64,000 nucleotides of DNA from an uncultured Porphyromonadaceae bacterium (GCA_947649495.1 CANSRU010000007.1:61120-125119); one strand, 5' to 3'; positions 9,414 through 18,635 are shown, counted from the first letter of the stretch. Made by a program: numbers and translations. Notes: generated from the sequence alone by a model not told the origin.

Positions 9414-9878
9414 TTAATGGTGACGGTTCTTGGCTTCACGGCGTTTTTTCATAAGCTGCCGGTGCCATTTATCCTCGGCTTTTTTCAACTTGTAAAGCTG
9501 GGGCTTGGTTAGTATGGTTTTGTATTTTGCAAAATAGCGCATTTCAATGGCGTTTCTTTTGCCATTTAACTCATACATCGCTGTTGCCGCCTGTTCGTAC
9601 TCTTCATCGCTTGCTGCCGGGCTCTTGTCAATACGGCGTTCCATATCGCGTGTCTCGCCGGCAAGTTTAGCGGTCTCTTCGTTCATGCTCTTATATAGAG
9701 GAATGAATTTGGCTCGTTGTTCCTGCGACAATGCCATGTCCTTGGCTACAAACTCGGCTTTGGCCTGATTCATTTCCTGTAGCCATTGCTGCATTTTGTT
9801 ACAGTTGCCTTTGGTCTGCGCAGAGAGTGATATGGATACCGATATGGTAAGAAGCAGTAAGGAAAAGATACGTTTCAT
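9414..9878 (-). CDS. Spy/CpxP-like periplasmic helical protein
   Basis: This protein of about 154 residues has a signal peptide (MKRIFSLLLLTISVSISLSA). After it comes a highly charged all-helical body with LSQEQRAKFIPLYKSMNEE, LNGKRNAIEMRYFAKYKTI and LTKPQLYKLKKAEDKW. The pattern recalls the paired LTxxQ motifs of Spy/CpxP-type proteins, where the segment folds as a curved helical cradle. An in-frame ATG two codons upstream (9884) is the alternative start; I prefer 9878 because the signal peptide fits better. It lies between the sigma-factor pair and the macroglobulin, which suits an envelope-stress role. Chaperone activity is inferred only. Confidence 0.62.
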   Translation of the reverse strand: MKRIFSLLLLTISVSISLSAQTKGNCNKMQQWLQEMNQAKAEFVAKDMALSQEQRAKFIPLYKSMNEETAKLAGETRDMERRIDKSPAASDEEYEQAATAMYELNGKRNAIEMRYFAKYKTILTKPQLYKLKKAEDKWHRQLMKKRREAKNRHH

Positions 9879-9923
9879 ATACATATATTATATAATGTGC
9901 CTGTATATATTCAGCTGTTATGT

Positions 9924-10325
9924 CTATTCACCAAAATCAATGTTTTCTGGGTCGAAACCGTCAGCGTAGAGGTCGTAGTATAAATCATCCTCCTCCATAA
10001 GTGGAGTGCAGTAGCTGTTGTAAAAAGTGTCGTTGGCCACTGCGCTTACAAGATCCTGATTGATGTTGCTTTGCGATAAGTCGGTGCCGGTACGCATGAT
10101 ATCTACCATCTTCATCATACACCATACACCCATGAACATGGCAGCCATATATGCGTAAGGCCGAACTTTCTGCCATAAAGTCCGCTCACGTTTTGCCGGG
10201 GCGTTTTCCCATGGGCGTGTCGGAAGGGCGGCTTCCATTCGCTTGTTGAAGTCGGCGAAATAACCGTCAGGGACAGTCATTCCCGAGTCGTGGTTTATTT
10301 TGGAGAGAATATCGTTATTTTCCAT
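9924..10325 (-). CDS. Small membrane protein in anti-sigma position
   Basis: This 133-residue protein has a soluble N-terminal part (LSKINHDSGMTVPDGYFADF), one membrane helix around residues 60-80 (YAYMAAMFMGVWCMMK) and an acidic C-terminal tail outside the membrane. It follows the ECF sigma gene by 57 bases. The single-helix topology and the position suggest that it restrains the sigma factor at the membrane, but no zinc-binding anti-sigma motif (HxxxCxxC) is present. Similar small proteins after ECF genes are common in Bacteroides from memory. The anti-sigma role is inference. Confidence 0.55.
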   Translation of the reverse strand: MENNDILSKINHDSGMTVPDGYFADFNKRMEAALPTRPWENAPAKRERTLWQKVRPYAYMAAMFMGVWCMMKMVDIMRTGTDLSQSNINQDLVSAVANDTFYNSYCTPLMEEDDLYYDLYADGFDPENIDFGE

Positions 10326-10382
10326 GGACGGATAGTTTCGTTACATTATTTGTATTATTAGACTTCTGCGATGCCGATGGGT

Positions 10383-10943
10383 TTAATCGTTTTCCTCAAA
10401 ATATTGCTCGATTTTTTTTACGGCGAGATGGTATGAGGCTTTAAGAGCCCCGACCGAAGTGCCGAGGATGTTTGATATCTGCTCGTATTTCATCTCGTCG
10501 TAATATCGCATGTTGAACACAAGCCGTTGCTTTTCCGGCAACATTGCTATAGCTTTGCGGAGTTTGAGCTTCAGTTCGTCTCCATCTATGTTTGTGTCCG
10601 CTTCAATGGCATGAATCAGATGTGTTGCTTCATCGTCCATGCTTACATTGGCGTGTTTACGTTCTTTTTCAAGAAATGACAGGCTCTCGTTTATGGCAAT
10701 CTTGTAAAGCCATGTCGACAATTTGGCTGCACCACGAAAGTTTTCAATTGAAGTCCATGCTTTCAGGAAGGTGTTCTGTAGAAGGTCGTTGGCGTCATCA
10801 TGCCCCGGAACCATGCGGCGAATCTGCCAATATAGTGGTTCTGAATAACGTGCAATTACCTCTCCGAAAGCATCCCGGCATGTTTCCGGATTTTGCAGAC
10901 GTTGCACTAACAGGGATTCATCGAAATCAGAGGTTGGTGCCAT
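10383..10943 (-). CDS. ECF-subfamily RNA polymerase sigma factor
   Basis: This 186-residue sigma-70 relative contains region 2 (DANDLLQNTFLKAW, FRGAAKLSTWLYKIAINESL) and region 4 (LPEKQRLVFNMRYYDEMKYE, ISNILGTSVGALKASYHLAV) and nothing else, which defines the ECF type. It would redirect RNA polymerase to envelope-related promoters. It heads a leftward gene series with the small membrane protein, the Spy-like protein, the macroglobulin and the GNAT-like protein, so these are its likely first targets. The start ATG at 10943 is the first in-frame ATG giving a normal region-1-free N-terminus. Confidence 0.93.
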   Translation of the reverse strand: MAPTSDFDESLLVQRLQNPETCRDAFGEVIARYSEPLYWQIRRMVPGHDDANDLLQNTFLKAWTSIENFRGAAKLSTWLYKIAINESLSFLEKERKHANVSMDDEATHLIHAIEADTNIDGDELKLKLRKAIAMLPEKQRLVFNMRYYDEMKYEQISNILGTSVGALKASYHLAVKKIEQYFEEND

Positions 10944-10949
10944 CAGGTA

Positions 10950-10980
10950 GTTGTCGTTGGTTGGTTTATCGTTAACTTTG
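10950..10980 (+). promoter_or_regulatory. Promoter for the ZIP transporter
   Basis: GTTG at 10950-10953 and TAACTTTG at 10973-10980 are 19 bases apart, close to the Bacteroidetes consensus. A second -7-like TAGTTTTG lies at 10996-11003 without a good upstream partner. The site lies in the divergent gap between the sigma factor and the transporter. Confidence 0.5.
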
Positions 10981-11085
10981 CTGTAAATTTAGATATAGTT
11001 TTGTTAAATGGCAGCAAAAGTTTTTTTAAAAAACGTTAGATGCTGTCCTGCTCAACATATTTTGGCAAGATATTGTTATGGAGAT

Positions 11086-11898
11086 ATGGAATTCAATATG
11101 GATTTTGATAATATAATGATGGCTTTGGGCCTGACTTTAGTGGCGGGAATGTCCACAGGTATAGGCTCGCTTATGGCATTTGTGTCACGCAGCACCGATA
11201 AGAAGTTCCTTTCATGGGCTTTGGGACTATCGGCCGGGGTAATGGTGTATGTGTCTTTTATGGAGATGCTACCCGAGGCTTTGGAGCAGATTGCGGCAAT
11301 TGTCGATGGAAAACTGGGTACAATGTATGTGGTGGCAGCTTTTTTTGTCGGTATAGGTATAGTGGCGCTGATAGATTATCTCGTGCCTGAGGATGAAAAT
11401 CCGCACGAATTGCACACTGTTGAGCAATTTGGCTCCGGTTGCAACCATTCCGGAATGCACCGCACCGGCATGATGATGGCACTTGCCATAGCCATTCATA
11501 ATTTCCCTGAAGGGATAGCTACGTTTGTGGCAAGTATGGACGGACTTGATGTGGCGTTGCCGATTGTGCTGGCTATCGCTATACACAATATTCCAGAAGG
11601 TGTGGCTGTGTCTATGCCTGTCTATCATGCCACCGGCAGCAGGCGCAAGGCGCTGATGTGGTCTTTGCTGTCCGGTTTGGCAGAACCATTGGGAGCTGTG
11701 TTCGCCATATTGTTTATCCTCCCGTTTTGGACTCCGATGATCAGTGCTTTAATTCTTGCCGCTATTGCCGGAATTATGGTATATATCTCATTTGATGAGC
11801 TGTTGCCGGGTTCTGAGCGTTATGGCCATCACCATCTAGCTATAATCGGTGTGATTGCAGGTATGGCTTTTATGGCAGGTTCACTTCTGCTCTTTTGA
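11086..11898 (+). CDS. zupT: ZIP family metal transporter (ZupT-like)
   Basis: This inner-membrane importer for Zn2+ or other divalent metals is about 270 residues with eight predicted membrane segments. The metal-site helices are clear: the HNFPEGIATF motif in the fourth segment and HNIPEGVAVSMPVYHATGS in the fifth, plus GLAEPLGA, all diagnostic of ZupT. A His-containing loop (CNHSGMHRTG) lies between segments 3 and 4. The reading frame is open from 11008, but the family usually starts a few residues before the first helix, so I place the start at 11086 (11098 is also possible). It converges on the 5'-nucleotidase gene with an 18-base tail overlap. Confidence 0.88.
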   Translation: MEFNMDFDNIMMALGLTLVAGMSTGIGSLMAFVSRSTDKKFLSWALGLSAGVMVYVSFMEMLPEALEQIAAIVDGKLGTMYVVAAFFVGIGIVALIDYLVPEDENPHELHTVEQFGSGCNHSGMHRTGMMMALAIAIHNFPEGIATFVASMDGLDVALPIVLAIAIHNIPEGVAVSMPVYHATGSRRKALMWSLLSGLAEPLGAVFAILFILPFWTPMISALILAAIAGIMVYISFDELLPGSERYGHHHLAIIGVIAGMAFMAGSLLLF

Positions 11899-13638
11899 AC
11901 TGTCGGGGGAGAACAGAATAGCTCTGTCAAGTCTAATGGCCGGTTCGGCAATGCTTTCCGGAATGAATTTCCAGTTATAATCAATCTCGGGGCTGATTGC
12001 CGGATTGCGTTCGATGGCTTTTATAAGATAGAAACGCAGGTCTTTGTCAGTGGCTGTTATAACCCTCTCCGACAGTTGTTCGGCCTGAATGCCGGCGCCT
12101 TTTGTAAGATGGTCTCCACCACCGTTGGCACGGTATGAGTTTACGGCTACACTGTAAGTCCGGTCTAAATCAAATGGTTCACCGGTCGACATGGAGTGTA
12201 TTGTGATTTTCTCACCCTTGGGCTTTGTCATATCTACACAGTAATTTATGCCGGCGGCCGAATCGAAGTTATAGGCCGGATTTTTAAGTCTGTTGTCTTT
12301 ACTTGATGGTGCGTGACTTTCGAATTTGATAAGATGAGGTTGTGTTCCGGTCACCACGTCGGTCCAAAGCGAATAAGATTCTTCAAGATAATCTTTTATC
12401 TCGCGTCCCGACATAGCAATTGTATAGAGCATGTTCTCATATTTGTATAATGTGAACATGTCGCTTATCCGCACCGGCCCCTCGCTTATGAGTGCATTAA
12501 ATGATAATGGCGCGGCAAACGATATGTCGGCTCCGGAAATTTCGAGTTGCAGCCGATGCAGCAGTGACATGAATGCTGATGGGCCGAAAAAAGCGTCTTG
12601 TGTTGACATCTCTCCGGTAGAGTTGCCTATCTGACGTGATACAAACTGCATCACAGCATCGCGTTCCGCGTTGAATGTGTCTAAAAAATGTTGTGATGGG
12701 GCGAGCTCCGAAATGTCTAATATTCCGGCAGATATCTGCTTGTCCACAATATTTCCGCAAGAGTCCAAAGTTACGGTTATATCGCCGATGCCAATTGCAT
12801 TGGCATTGTTTGCCGGGTTTATCACCGGCACATGTGAACCTTCGGTGTTTTCTACACTGCTGCAATAACGTTGGTGGTCGTGTCCCATTAATACAAGGTC
12901 GAATCCGGGCACGTTTTTAGCCACTTCCATTGATGCGTTCTCTTTGTATTTGCCAGTCATGCGCGAAGCATCGTGTCCGGCATGGAACAGCCCGATTATT
13001 ATGTGAGGCGCTTCCGTTTTACGTATGGTGTCAATCCACTTGGCGGCCGACGTTTCCATATCTTCAAAACTTAATCCGTGCCACAAATTTTCCGGAAGCC
13101 ATGCCGGAATGGCAGGTGTGATCATGCCAAGTACAGCTATTTTCACACCGTTACGTTCCATTATATGGTATGGCTTGAAATATGGTCGGCCGTTGGCATT
13201 GTCTATGATGTTTGCCGCCAATATAGGAGTGGCTGTCTGTGCAGCCCAGCGGTCGTAAACTGCATGCCCGGTTTCGATGTCGTGATTTCCCACGGTGGCG
13301 GCATCGTAGCCGAGGTAGTCGTATATGCGTGCTGCCGGATGCAGGGTAGTGGTATCGATGTAGTTGTAGTAGTAGACGGACGGTTGCCCCTGAAGAATAT
13401 CCCCGTTGTCAAGAAGAATTACATTGTCTTTGCCGGCTGATGTTCGTATAGAGTCGATAGCAGTAGCCACACGAGCCATGCTTCCGCTCCATGGCTCTCG
13501 GGTGATGAAGTTGTATGGGAAAAAGTTCCCGTGCACATCCGTGGTGTATGCAACCTTGAGATTGACGGTTCTGTTCCCGGCGTTAATGGGTAATGCTGTT
13601 GACAACATGGCTATGACTATGAGAAATACGTATTTCAT
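11881..13638 (-). CDS. Secreted 5'-nucleotidase / 2',3'-cyclic phosphodiesterase
   Basis: This 585-residue protein has a signal peptide (about residues 1-20) and an N-terminal calcineurin-like metallophosphoesterase domain with TTDVHGNFFPY, LLDNGDILQG, TVGNHDIE and LMGHDHQRY. The C-terminal 5'-nucleotidase domain follows from about residue 340. It would remove phosphate from nucleotides in the periplasm or at the surface and so feed nucleoside salvage, which fits the nearby thymidine kinase. It starts 12 bases after the DUF3108 gene in the same direction. Length and architecture match the YfkN/UshA group. The exact substrate is not readable. Confidence 0.9.
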   Translation of the reverse strand: MKYVFLIVIAMLSTALPINAGNRTVNLKVAYTTDVHGNFFPYNFITREPWSGSMARVATAIDSIRTSAGKDNVILLDNGDILQGQPSVYYYNYIDTTTLHPAARIYDYLGYDAATVGNHDIETGHAVYDRWAAQTATPILAANIIDNANGRPYFKPYHIMERNGVKIAVLGMITPAIPAWLPENLWHGLSFEDMETSAAKWIDTIRKTEAPHIIIGLFHAGHDASRMTGKYKENASMEVAKNVPGFDLVLMGHDHQRYCSSVENTEGSHVPVINPANNANAIGIGDITVTLDSCGNIVDKQISAGILDISELAPSQHFLDTFNAERDAVMQFVSRQIGNSTGEMSTQDAFFGPSAFMSLLHRLQLEISGADISFAAPLSFNALISEGPVRISDMFTLYKYENMLYTIAMSGREIKDYLEESYSLWTDVVTGTQPHLIKFESHAPSSKDNRLKNPAYNFDSAAGINYCVDMTKPKGEKITIHSMSTGEPFDLDRTYSVAVNSYRANGGGDHLTKGAGIQAEQLSERVITATDKDLRFYLIKAIERNPAISPEIDYNWKFIPESIAEPAIRLDRAILFSPDSSKEQK

Positions 13639-13650
13639 TGTTTTGACCGT

Positions 13651-14415
13651 TTATGGGATATAGAAACATTGTATCTGCCCGATTTTTAATTTGCCTACAA
13701 GTTTAAGAGGTATATATGGCGCGGTTGTTTCCACCCAAGCCTCTATGGGTTCAGATGTTTTCTTTTTACCTTCGGAAGTGAAGGTGAATGTTATCTTATA
13801 TGTGTCATGTTTTTTCCCCTCGATTTTTATAACCTCTTTTCCATGGTAGGTTATCTTGAGCAATTCTTTTCTCTTCCCAGAGAATATATTTATAGTCTGG
13901 GCATGCCCGGGTGTCAGTTTATCGAAGTCGAGAGCCCGAAGATAGTAGAACGAACTCAGCAAATCCACAGTTGTGCCTTGAGCTTCAAGAGTGGTGTGTG
14001 ACACATTGGTGGTTGTAGCTTTTTTAGCCCTTCGTTGTCGTGTGCATTTAGCTGAGAATTTATCACCGTTCCGCGTTATATTCACAATGTCGTGAGCATA
14101 CTTGCCATCCTCATGGGCAATCCGTTCGTATAATGTCGGGGTAAGATCTGACACTCTCATGGTAGACATGAGGGTGTCGCGCAATCGGTATATGCGGTCG
14201 GCCCATGCATCAGAGCGTGCGGTTACAGTTGATTTGTACCAATTCCCGCTTTTCGTAAGTTTTATAGTCGCTGTACCGGCCTGTTTGTGTATTATTCCCC
14301 ATTTGTATGTAACCTTATAGTTAAGGGTTTCATTGCTGAAATTATGGGCCGAGATGTTTTTTACATTAAGAATGCAGAGCGACAGAAAAATGAGGAAAGA
14401 GAACGGCAATCTCAT
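13651..14415 (-). CDS. DUF3108 domain-containing secreted protein
   Basis: This 254-residue protein has a signal peptide (about residues 1-23) and a beta-rich body that matches the DUF3108 pattern as I know it: NYKVTYKWGIIHKQAGTATI near the start, then DLLSSFYYLRALDF and EAWVETTAPYIPLKLVGKL at the end. The fold is probably a periplasmic lipid-binding-like barrel, but no function is established. Its ATG overlaps the thymidine kinase stop by 4 bases (ATGA), so it is translationally coupled to tdk. Confidence 0.72.
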   Translation of the reverse strand: MRLPFSFLIFLSLCILNVKNISAHNFSNETLNYKVTYKWGIIHKQAGTATIKLTKSGNWYKSTVTARSDAWADRIYRLRDTLMSTMRVSDLTPTLYERIAHEDGKYAHDIVNITRNGDKFSAKCTRQRRAKKATTTNVSHTTLEAQGTTVDLLSSFYYLRALDFDKLTPGHAQTINIFSGKRKELLKITYHGKEVIKIEGKKHDTYKITFTFTSEGKKKTSEPIEAWVETTAPYIPLKLVGKLKIGQIQCFYIP

Positions 14416-15056
14416 TGCTGGTGTATTTTCAGTTCAATAAATGGAAGGGCATCGCGGTTTAACTGCTCAATCCTCTTGTTACGCCAACATTTGCGGCACA
14501 CGGCTATATAGCGGTCATCTCCACCGATTTCCACTTGTGCCCCTTCCTCCACGAAATCGCCTTTGCTGTCTATTCGCGCATTGATTATCGTTTTACGTCC
14601 GCAATTGCAGGTCGATTTTATCTCGTCGATGGTATCGGCAACCTCGAATAGTCGGCGGGAGCCTTCAAACAAGTGGCTTTGGAAGTCAGTGCGCAGTCCG
14701 TAACAAATCACATTGCTTCCGAAATCATCTACAATTCTGGCAAGTTGATCCACCTGTTCGGCCGATAAAAATTGCGCTTCATCCACAAGAAACCAGTCGA
14801 TAATAGTCATGGTTTCCTCAAAAAGCTGCTGCGCAAGAGCATATAAATCTGTGTCGGTGTATATCCATCGGCACTCGCGTTCAATACCTATGCGCGATTT
14901 TATAACATTCGCTTTATCGCGGGTGTCAATAATCGGTTTGAGGCACACGTAGCGCATACCCCGCTCTTCAAAGTTGTAGGCCTGTGTGAGTAGAAGTGCG
15001 GTTTTGGCCGACCCCATTGTGCCGTAGCGGAAATATAGTTTACCTTTTCGGTTCAT
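14412..15056 (-). CDS. tdk: Thymidine kinase (type II)
   Basis: This protein phosphorylates thymidine to dTMP for salvage. The 214 residues contain the P-loop GTMGSAKTALL (residues 12-22; Gly-Ser-Ala-Lys-Thr instead of the common Ser-Gly-Lys-Ser/Thr), the Walker-B-like FLVDEAQFL, the lasso-domain GLRTDFQSHLFEGS and two zinc-binding pairs, CNCGRK and CRKCWR. Size and motif order fit the tetrameric bacterial TK family. The next gene, DUF3108, overlaps by 4 bases, and a 78-base gap separates tdk from tilS upstream. Confidence 0.93.
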   Translation of the reverse strand: MNRKGKLYFRYGTMGSAKTALLLTQAYNFEERGMRYVCLKPIIDTRDKANVIKSRIGIERECRWIYTDTDLYALAQQLFEETMTIIDWFLVDEAQFLSAEQVDQLARIVDDFGSNVICYGLRTDFQSHLFEGSRRLFEVADTIDEIKSTCNCGRKTIINARIDSKGDFVEEGAQVEIGGDDRYIAVCRKCWRNKRIEQLNRDALPFIELKIHQQ

Positions 15057-15134
15057 AATCTGTCTGTATATAGTATTACCGCAAAGGTAACAACAAATTT
15101 GGTACCCGCTTCCGGTAAAGTGATTAAAATGGTG

Positions 15135-16448
15135 TTAAATTTTGATGGGGCCGATGTAGCGCACTGAAATGAACTGTTCGGTGGTGTCGGTTACTTTAAA
15201 GTCTCGTGCAGCTCTCAGTCCGGGTATCCATAACAGGGTGCTGTCGGCAAAAAGCAGCGGGAGTCTGTGTTTTATATCCACAGGAATTTTAGCATCGGAA
15301 AATATATCGCTTACCTTACGGCTCCCCGACATGCCGTAAGGGTATATTCGGTCGCCGGCTTCCCATGTGCGTGTATGTATGTTCCTGTCGAGAACCTTCG
15401 CATCAAAGTATGCTGTGCTCCGGTCGTGTGTCGGGTTGAATTCTGATATATGATGTTTCGAAATCTCAAATATATCGCTGATATTCCATTGATTGGTGTC
15501 GATATGTTCAACCTTTCGTAGAATGCCACGGGATGTGACAAATGTGCTGTTTCCAATATTAAATTCTTGTCCTGAACTGTCCGCGCACGACAGGATTGAT
15601 TTTACCGTAGCCATATTGGCGCCATATTGTTTCAGGTATTCGAACAGTAGTGTTTCGGCAAATTCTTCGTTCTGTCGGAGTGATATTATATTGAAATTAC
15701 CGTCAGTTGTAATGTAATGTTGAAGTTTTTCTTTAATAAGTTGACGGTACAGGCTCTCATTATTGGACAGGGAATGTATTGTGGCGGGAATATTCTGTTT
15801 CGCTTCGGGGAAGTTGGCATATAGAACTGGGAGAACTATGTTGCGCAACTTGTTTCTTTTGTAGTCGCATTCGAGATTGCTGCTGTCGGTGATGTACGGT
15901 ATGTTTCTGGCAGCGAGATATTCCTCGACATCGTGTCGCGAACATTCAAGCATAGGGCGCAGAATATTCCGCTCCGATAATATTCTCATGCCTTTAACAC
16001 CTGCTATGCCACATCCTCTTATCATGTTGAGGAACACGGTCTCGATATTGTCGTCGGCATTATGTGCCACGGCTATGTAATCGGCTCCTATTCCGTTTCT
16101 GAGTTCCTCAAACCAATTATATCGCAGCTCGCGGCATGCCATTTCGATGGATTGTGTGCCTGGCTGTGAGTCGATGTGTGATTGAACATCGAAATGCTTC
16201 ACGTGCAGCATCACTCCGAGCGATTCCGCAATATGTTCCGCGTGTTTCTGGTCCCGGTCGCTCTCGTCACCACGCAGATGAAAATTGCAATGTGCGGCTT
16301 GGCATCTATATCCCATTGCCACGAGGGCTGAAAGGAGTGCGACAGAATCGGCGCCACCGCTTAGTGTGGCAATAATCAAAGTGTCGCCGTTAGGTCTGAT
16401 GCCCACTGACTCCAGACACCGGTCTATTCTGTGCTCTAAGCTATACAT
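15135..16448 (-). CDS. tilS: tRNA(Ile)-lysidine synthetase
   Basis: TilS attaches lysine to C34 of tRNA-Ile (CAU) so that it reads AUA. The PP-loop SGGADS is at residues 30-35, followed by CNFHLRGDESDRD and VAHNADDNIETVFLNMIRG, which are diagnostic. The C-terminal part carries the TilS substrate-binding and C-terminal domains (TRTWEAGDRIYPYGMSGSRK). The frame is open to 16553, but I choose 16448 because there the ATG overlaps the nth stop in TGATG, giving 437 residues, a normal length. It belongs to the pheS-crcB-nth-tilS run. Confidence 0.93.
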   Translation of the reverse strand: MYSLEHRIDRCLESVGIRPNGDTLIIATLSGGADSVALLSALVAMGYRCQAAHCNFHLRGDESDRDQKHAEHIAESLGVMLHVKHFDVQSHIDSQPGTQSIEMACRELRYNWFEELRNGIGADYIAVAHNADDNIETVFLNMIRGCGIAGVKGMRILSERNILRPMLECSRHDVEEYLAARNIPYITDSSNLECDYKRNKLRNIVLPVLYANFPEAKQNIPATIHSLSNNESLYRQLIKEKLQHYITTDGNFNIISLRQNEEFAETLLFEYLKQYGANMATVKSILSCADSSGQEFNIGNSTFVTSRGILRKVEHIDTNQWNISDIFEISKHHISEFNPTHDRSTAYFDAKVLDRNIHTRTWEAGDRIYPYGMSGSRKVSDIFSDAKIPVDIKHRLPLLFADSTLLWIPGLRAARDFKVTDTTEQFISVRYIGPIKI

Positions 16449-17089
16449 CAGGCTTTGTTTTTCTGATAGTGGCGGCATATACCGGTCAATCCGCAGTTCA
16501 GGCAATCGGGGCGTCGTGCTTTGCACACATATCGGCCATGTAATATGAGCCAATGGTGGGCTTTTGGTATTAGTTCTGCGGGAATATGACTTGTAAGCGT
16601 TCGTTCTGTCTGAAGCGGATTTTTGCTTCCGGTGGTAAGACCAATGCGTTCGCTGACGCGAAACACGTGAGTGTCAACAGCCATGGCTGCCTGATTGAAA
16701 ACTACTGAAAGGATTACATTGGCGGTCTTGCGGCCGACCCCGGGAATTGTCAGCAATTGGTCGATATCTGATGGTACCTCCCCATTGTATTTCTCAACAA
16801 GGGTCTTGGCCATTCCGAGCAGGTTTCTGGCTTTGTTGTTAGGATACGACACGGAGCGGATGTAGTTGTATATATCGTCCACGCCCGCGCATGCCATGTG
16901 GGCGGCCGAGGGATAGGCTTCGAAAAGAGCCGGCGTGACCATGTTTATGCGTTTGTCCGTGCACTGTGCCGACAATATCACGGCTACAAGAAGTTGATAC
17001 GGATTTTCGTAGTGGAGTTCAGTCTCAGCAATCGGCATGGCCTGTTGAAACCACTCTATCGCTTTGGCATATCTTTCTTTGATGGTCAT
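16448..17089 (-). CDS. nth: Endonuclease III (DNA glycosylase/AP lyase)
   Basis: This base-excision repair enzyme removes oxidised pyrimidines. The 213 residues show the helix-hairpin-helix LLTIPGVGRKTANVIL with the catalytic Lys near 120, the catalytic Asp in AVDTHVFRVSER near 138, and the 4Fe-4S motif C-x6-C-x2-C-x5-C at the C-terminus (CKARRPDC, then LNC, then GLTGIC). It starts 28 bases after crcB and overlaps tilS by one base, so it lies mid-operon. Confidence 0.95.
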   Translation of the reverse strand: MTIKERYAKAIEWFQQAMPIAETELHYENPYQLLVAVILSAQCTDKRINMVTPALFEAYPSAAHMACAGVDDIYNYIRSVSYPNNKARNLLGMAKTLVEKYNGEVPSDIDQLLTIPGVGRKTANVILSVVFNQAAMAVDTHVFRVSERIGLTTGSKNPLQTERTLTSHIPAELIPKAHHWLILHGRYVCKARRPDCLNCGLTGICRHYQKNKA

Positions 17090-17117
17090 GTTGAGCTGTG
17101 TTTATGCTGTGTGGTCT

Positions 17118-17504
17118 TTAGGAAAGCCGTATAATGCGCTCAGTGCACCAGATTCCGAACATACAGGCTATTATACCGCCAACAACAGTCAGCACAACGT
17201 ATGTCAGGGCATTTACCCACATACCATCGCGTATCATGAGAATCGGGTGCAGGCTGAATGCGGAAAATGTGGTGAACCCACCGAGTAGCCCGGTGATGGC
17301 GAAACGTGACCATAGGTCGGAAATTCCTGTGTGGGAAAATACCGACCACAGAATACCAATCAGTAGGCAACCGGAGATATTTGTTACGATTGTGCTGCTG
17401 AACGACTGGCTGAAGAAAGCCACATGTTCCATGGCATAACGCCCGACACACCCGAGTGCTCCTCCGGCGGCTACGGATAATATTTCGGTAGCGTTAGCTG
17501 ACAT
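17118..17504 (-). CDS. crcB: Fluoride channel CrcB/Fluc
   Basis: This small dual-topology fluoride exporter has 128 residues and four hydrophobic helices. Family signatures are GGALGCVGRYAME at the start, the Asn-containing NISGCLLIGIL and the GGFTTFSAFSLH loop that lines the pore with the Phe residues. It lies 15 bases downstream of pheS. I looked for a fluoride riboswitch upstream and found no room for one, so expression seems to follow pheS. Confidence 0.93.
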   Translation of the reverse strand: MSANATEILSVAAGGALGCVGRYAMEHVAFFSQSFSSTIVTNISGCLLIGILWSVFSHTGISDLWSRFAITGLLGGFTTFSAFSLHPILMIRDGMWVNALTYVVLTVVGGIIACMFGIWCTERIIRLS

Positions 17505-17519
17505 TTGTGCCCTGAGGGT

Positions 17520-18539
17520 TTATCGTGCGCTTTGGAATTCCTCCAGGAAGCGGCGGTCGTTCTCTGAGAACATACGAAGGTCTTTCACCTGATATTTCAG
17601 ATTGGTTATTCGTTCCACTCCCATGCCGAGGGCGTAACCGCTGTATTTCTTGGAATCGATGCCGCATGCGTCAAGCACGTTGGGATCGACCATACCGCAG
17701 CCGAGTATCTCAACCCATCCTGTGTGTTTGCAGAACGAACATCCTTTCCCTCCACACAGATTGCATGAAATGTCCATTTCAGCAGAAGGTTCGGTGAATG
17801 GGAAATAGCTTGGACGTAGACGTATCTTAGTTTCGGGTCCGAACATTTCCTGCGCGAAATAAAGCAATGTCTGTTTTAAATCGGCGAATGAAACATTTTC
17901 ATCAACATACAAAGCTTCTACCTGATGGAAGAAGCAGTGTGCACGTGCCGAGATTGCTTCATTGCGGTAAACGCGGCCGGGACAGATGATGCGGATGGGG
18001 GGCTGGGTGTGTTCCATTACGCGCGATTGAACCGATGATGTGTGGGTGCGAAGAAGCACATCGGGATTGCGCTGAATGAAGAATGTGTCCTGCATGTCGC
18101 GGGCCGGATGGTCTGCGGCAAAATTCAGGGAGGAGAATACATGCCAGTCATCTTCTATTTCCGGACCCTCAGCCACAGTGAATCCGAGACGCGAGAATAT
18201 GGATATTATATCGTTGCGGACTATCGACAGCGGATGGCGGCTACCCAAAGGCATGATGGCCGGGGTACGTGTAAGGTCTATATCGGCCTCTGTGGTGTCA
18301 GCACATTCCAGCGATTCACGCAGCTGATTTATCTTTTCCGTTGCCAGATTTTTAAGTTCGTTAAGGGTCTGGCCTATGGTTTTTTTCTGCTCTGCGGGTA
18401 CATTGCGGAAATCGTTGAACAACAACGATACTTCACCTTTTTTGCTTAGATATTTGATGCGCAACGCCTCTACTTCTTCAAGAGTTGATGCGGTCAGTGT
18501 CGATATTTCCTCTTTCAGGCTGTTAATTTTTTCAATCAT
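17520..18539 (-). CDS. pheS: Phenylalanyl-tRNA synthetase alpha subunit
   Basis: This catalytic subunit of the heterotetrameric PheRS has 339 residues. An N-terminal coiled coil (about residues 1-80) is followed by the class II core: RHPLSIVRNDIISIF, the motif 2 region FHQVEALYVDENVSFADLK, the zinc-like Cys cluster ISCNLCGGKGCSFC and motif 3 GYALGMGVERI. pheT is not in the window, so the subunits are encoded apart. Upstream on the minus strand a TAATTTTG box at 18581-18574 is a plausible -7 element with only a weak -33 partner. Confidence 0.96.
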   Translation of the reverse strand: MIEKINSLKEEISTLTASTLEEVEALRIKYLSKKGEVSLLFNDFRNVPAEQKKTIGQTLNELKNLATEKINQLRESLECADTTEADIDLTRTPAIMPLGSRHPLSIVRNDIISIFSRLGFTVAEGPEIEDDWHVFSSLNFAADHPARDMQDTFFIQRNPDVLLRTHTSSVQSRVMEHTQPPIRIICPGRVYRNEAISARAHCFFHQVEALYVDENVSFADLKQTLLYFAQEMFGPETKIRLRPSYFPFTEPSAEMDISCNLCGGKGCSFCKHTGWVEILGCGMVDPNVLDACGIDSKKYSGYALGMGVERITNLKYQVKDLRMFSENDRRFLEEFQSAR

Positions 18540-18635
18540 GGCGGTGGTTTCCTTAAATGATTTTTCAGTTTTGCAAAATTAGTAAAAAATCCATAGATAT
18601 TATCGAATAGGCTCTAAATTATGGGATAAATAAAT

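Noticed and set aside
11881..11898. Tail overlap of zupT and the nucleotidase gene as a regulatory antisense element
   Set aside because: Eighteen-base convergent overlaps are common in compact genomes and nothing else points to antisense control.
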